A DNA stretch of 7,411 nucleotides from Planctomycetota bacterium (GTDB lineage: Bacteria; Planctomycetota; Phycisphaerae; UBA1845; PWPN01), in contig CP070790.1 of NCBI GenBank assembly GCA_020346805.1, forward strand, positions 2,140,170 through 2,147,580, written 5' to 3'. Shown here piece after piece: positions 6,440-7,411 of the stretch. How positions within the stretch are numbered: the first letter of the stretch is position 1; every line of letters starts with the position of its first letter. A model generated the notes under the pieces. The model was not told the DNA's origin. It made no database searches and worked only from the letters and a program-made list of their open reading frames with translations. The translations under genes and the position numbers were made by a program.

Positions 6440-7411
6440 ATGGCCGACATTCTTGACCAACCCGATATTGATGCCGATTTGACTGTTGATAATACTGAAA
6501 CGGATGAAAAGCCGGTGTCGAAAAATGCCGTCGGCAGCTCAGATGAACAACAGGAAATTCGCGCTTATGACTTTACCCGGTCGGAACATGTTGATAAGGA
6601 TCGGGTACGTACCCTGGAAACCGTTCATGAAGAGTTTGCCAGAAACTTAGGGAGATCGCTTTCCGGTTTTTTACGTACGGTTGTCGAACTGCGAGTAGCC
6701 GGTATCGAACAGTTGACATATAGTGAGTTTATTCAGTCACTCCCCAATCCCACGTGTTTGAATCTGCTTAAAGCAATACCACTGGAAGGGCGGTTGTGCC
6801 TTGATATCAGTCCCTTGATCGTATATCCGATCATCGATCGCCTGCTGGGCGGTTCGAATACTGAGTTATTCCTTCCCGCCAGATCGTTAACCGCTATAGA
6901 GTGGCGGCTTATCAGTAGGATAACCGATAAGTTGGCTGACGATCTGACCGAGGTGTGGTCGAGACTGGTGGATGTGCGTTTTGAGTTGGCCGAGACGACG
7001 CCAAATCCGCATCTGGTGCAGATAGTTGCATCCGACGAAGCGATTATAGTTATTGCCTTTGAACTGAGGATTGGCGAGCGAACGGGAAGCATGACCCTAT
7101 GTTACCCCTTGAAGGTTGTTGAACCGTTACTGAGCAAACTGGGGGAGCAAACCCGACAGGATTGTCAGGGCCAAGGGAGTATCATCAAGCAGAGCGAGGA
7201 AATCGCTGATCACCTTAAGTCGGCCGACGTTGGTATCCGGGTGTTTCTTGCTCAAACCGCTGTTACGGTTGACGATCTGATGCAGCTTAAGCCCGGGGAT
7301 ATTATTCAAACCTCCAAACATCGTGATGCGGATCTGCTGCTGCAAATTGAGGGGTGTAACAAATTTGCCGGTAAACTCTACCAGTATAAAGGATCGCGGG
7401 CCCTGCGTATC
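6440..7411 (+). CDS. fliM: Flagellar motor switch protein FliM, 3'-truncated by window edge
   Basis: FliM forms the middle of the flagellar C-ring on the cytoplasmic side. It binds phospho-CheY and, with FliG and FliN, sets rotation direction. The 324 visible codons are open to the last base. The N-terminus has a recognisable but divergent CheY-binding peptide, LDQPDIDADL (residues 5-14), compared with the usual LSQDEIDALL. A charged, low-complexity linker follows (about 15-38). The CheC-like middle domain covers about 40-235, with YDFTRSEHVDKDRVRTLE, HEEFARNLGRSLSGFLRT, QLTYSEFIQSLPNPT, DRLLGG and LTAIEW. The usual GGxG motif reads GGSN. The C-terminal SpoA/FliN-like domain starts near 255 (VTVDDLMQLKPGDII) and looks nearly complete, so few residues should be missing. 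ATG 6440 is preceded by purine-rich GGGGAGAAG (6422-6430), somewhat far for a Shine-Dalgarno sequence. The glycosidase upstream is unrelated, so fliM probably starts its own unit; flagellar partners may lie further right. Confidence 0.95.
   Translation, partial: MADILDQPDIDADLTVDNTETDEKPVSKNAVGSSDEQQEIRAYDFTRSEHVDKDRVRTLETVHEEFARNLGRSLSGFLRTVVELRVAGIEQLTYSEFIQSLPNPTCLNLLKAIPLEGRLCLDISPLIVYPIIDRLLGGSNTELFLPARSLTAIEWRLISRITDKLADDLTEVWSRLVDVRFELAETTPNPHLVQIVASDEAIIVIAFELRIGERTGSMTLCYPLKVVEPLLSKLGEQTRQDCQGQGSIIKQSEEIADHLKSADVGIRVFLAQTAVTVDDLMQLKPGDIIQTSKHRDADLLLQIEGCNKFAGKLYQYKGSRALRI

Noticed and set aside
6733..7092. Antisense reading frame opposite fliM
   Set aside because: It lies wholly within the conserved middle domain of FliM on the other strand and is a shadow.

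Overview
The window looks like chromosomal DNA of a Gram-negative-type bacterium. By eye it has roughly balanced base composition, and every gene lies on the + strand. My best guess is a planctomycete or relative (for example Phycisphaerae-like). The reasons are a lipoprotein of unknown family beside a SUMF1-fold lipoprotein, an exported GH127-type glycosidase, murA, and a flagellar switch gene. No single marker settles the taxonomy, so treat it as an inference.

Layout. Positions 2-1054 hold the C-terminal five-sixths of murA, the first committed step of peptidoglycan synthesis; the gene is cut by the left window edge. From 1051 to about 1332 there is no intact gene. In frame with a TTG that overlaps the murA stop, there is a signal-peptide-like segment and the beginning of an FG-GAP (integrin-type beta-propeller) repeat, broken by a frameshift and stops. 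I read it as a decayed exported FG-GAP gene. A leader with a compact hairpin then precedes two probable cell-envelope genes. The first, 1463-2470, is a lipoprotein of unrecognised family with a beta domain, a charged coiled coil and a conserved-looking tail. The second, 2539-3789, is a probable lipoprotein with a SUMF1/formylglycine-generating-enzyme fold that lacks one of the two catalytic cysteines. Each has a good Shine-Dalgarno sequence, they are 68 bp apart, and a strong intrinsic terminator at 3848-3876 closes the unit.

Positions 3965-6235 encode an exported GH127/DUF1680-type glycosidase (beta-L-arabinofuranosidase superfamily). It keeps the E-x-C and C-C zinc/thiolate residues and carries an extra C-terminal lectin-like region. 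A 204-bp spacer follows, with a short hairpin, two interlocking inverted repeats that could fold as an H-type pseudoknot, and a match to the sigma-28 (FliA) -10 element. fliM (flagellar C-ring switch protein) starts at 6440 and remains open at the right window edge.

The genes do not form one pathway: wall synthesis, an envelope lipoprotein pair, secreted polysaccharide degradation and motility sit side by side. The least explained parts are the lipoprotein pair, the FG-GAP remnant and the structured leader of fliM. I see no CRISPR array, tRNA, rRNA, IS element or phage gene.
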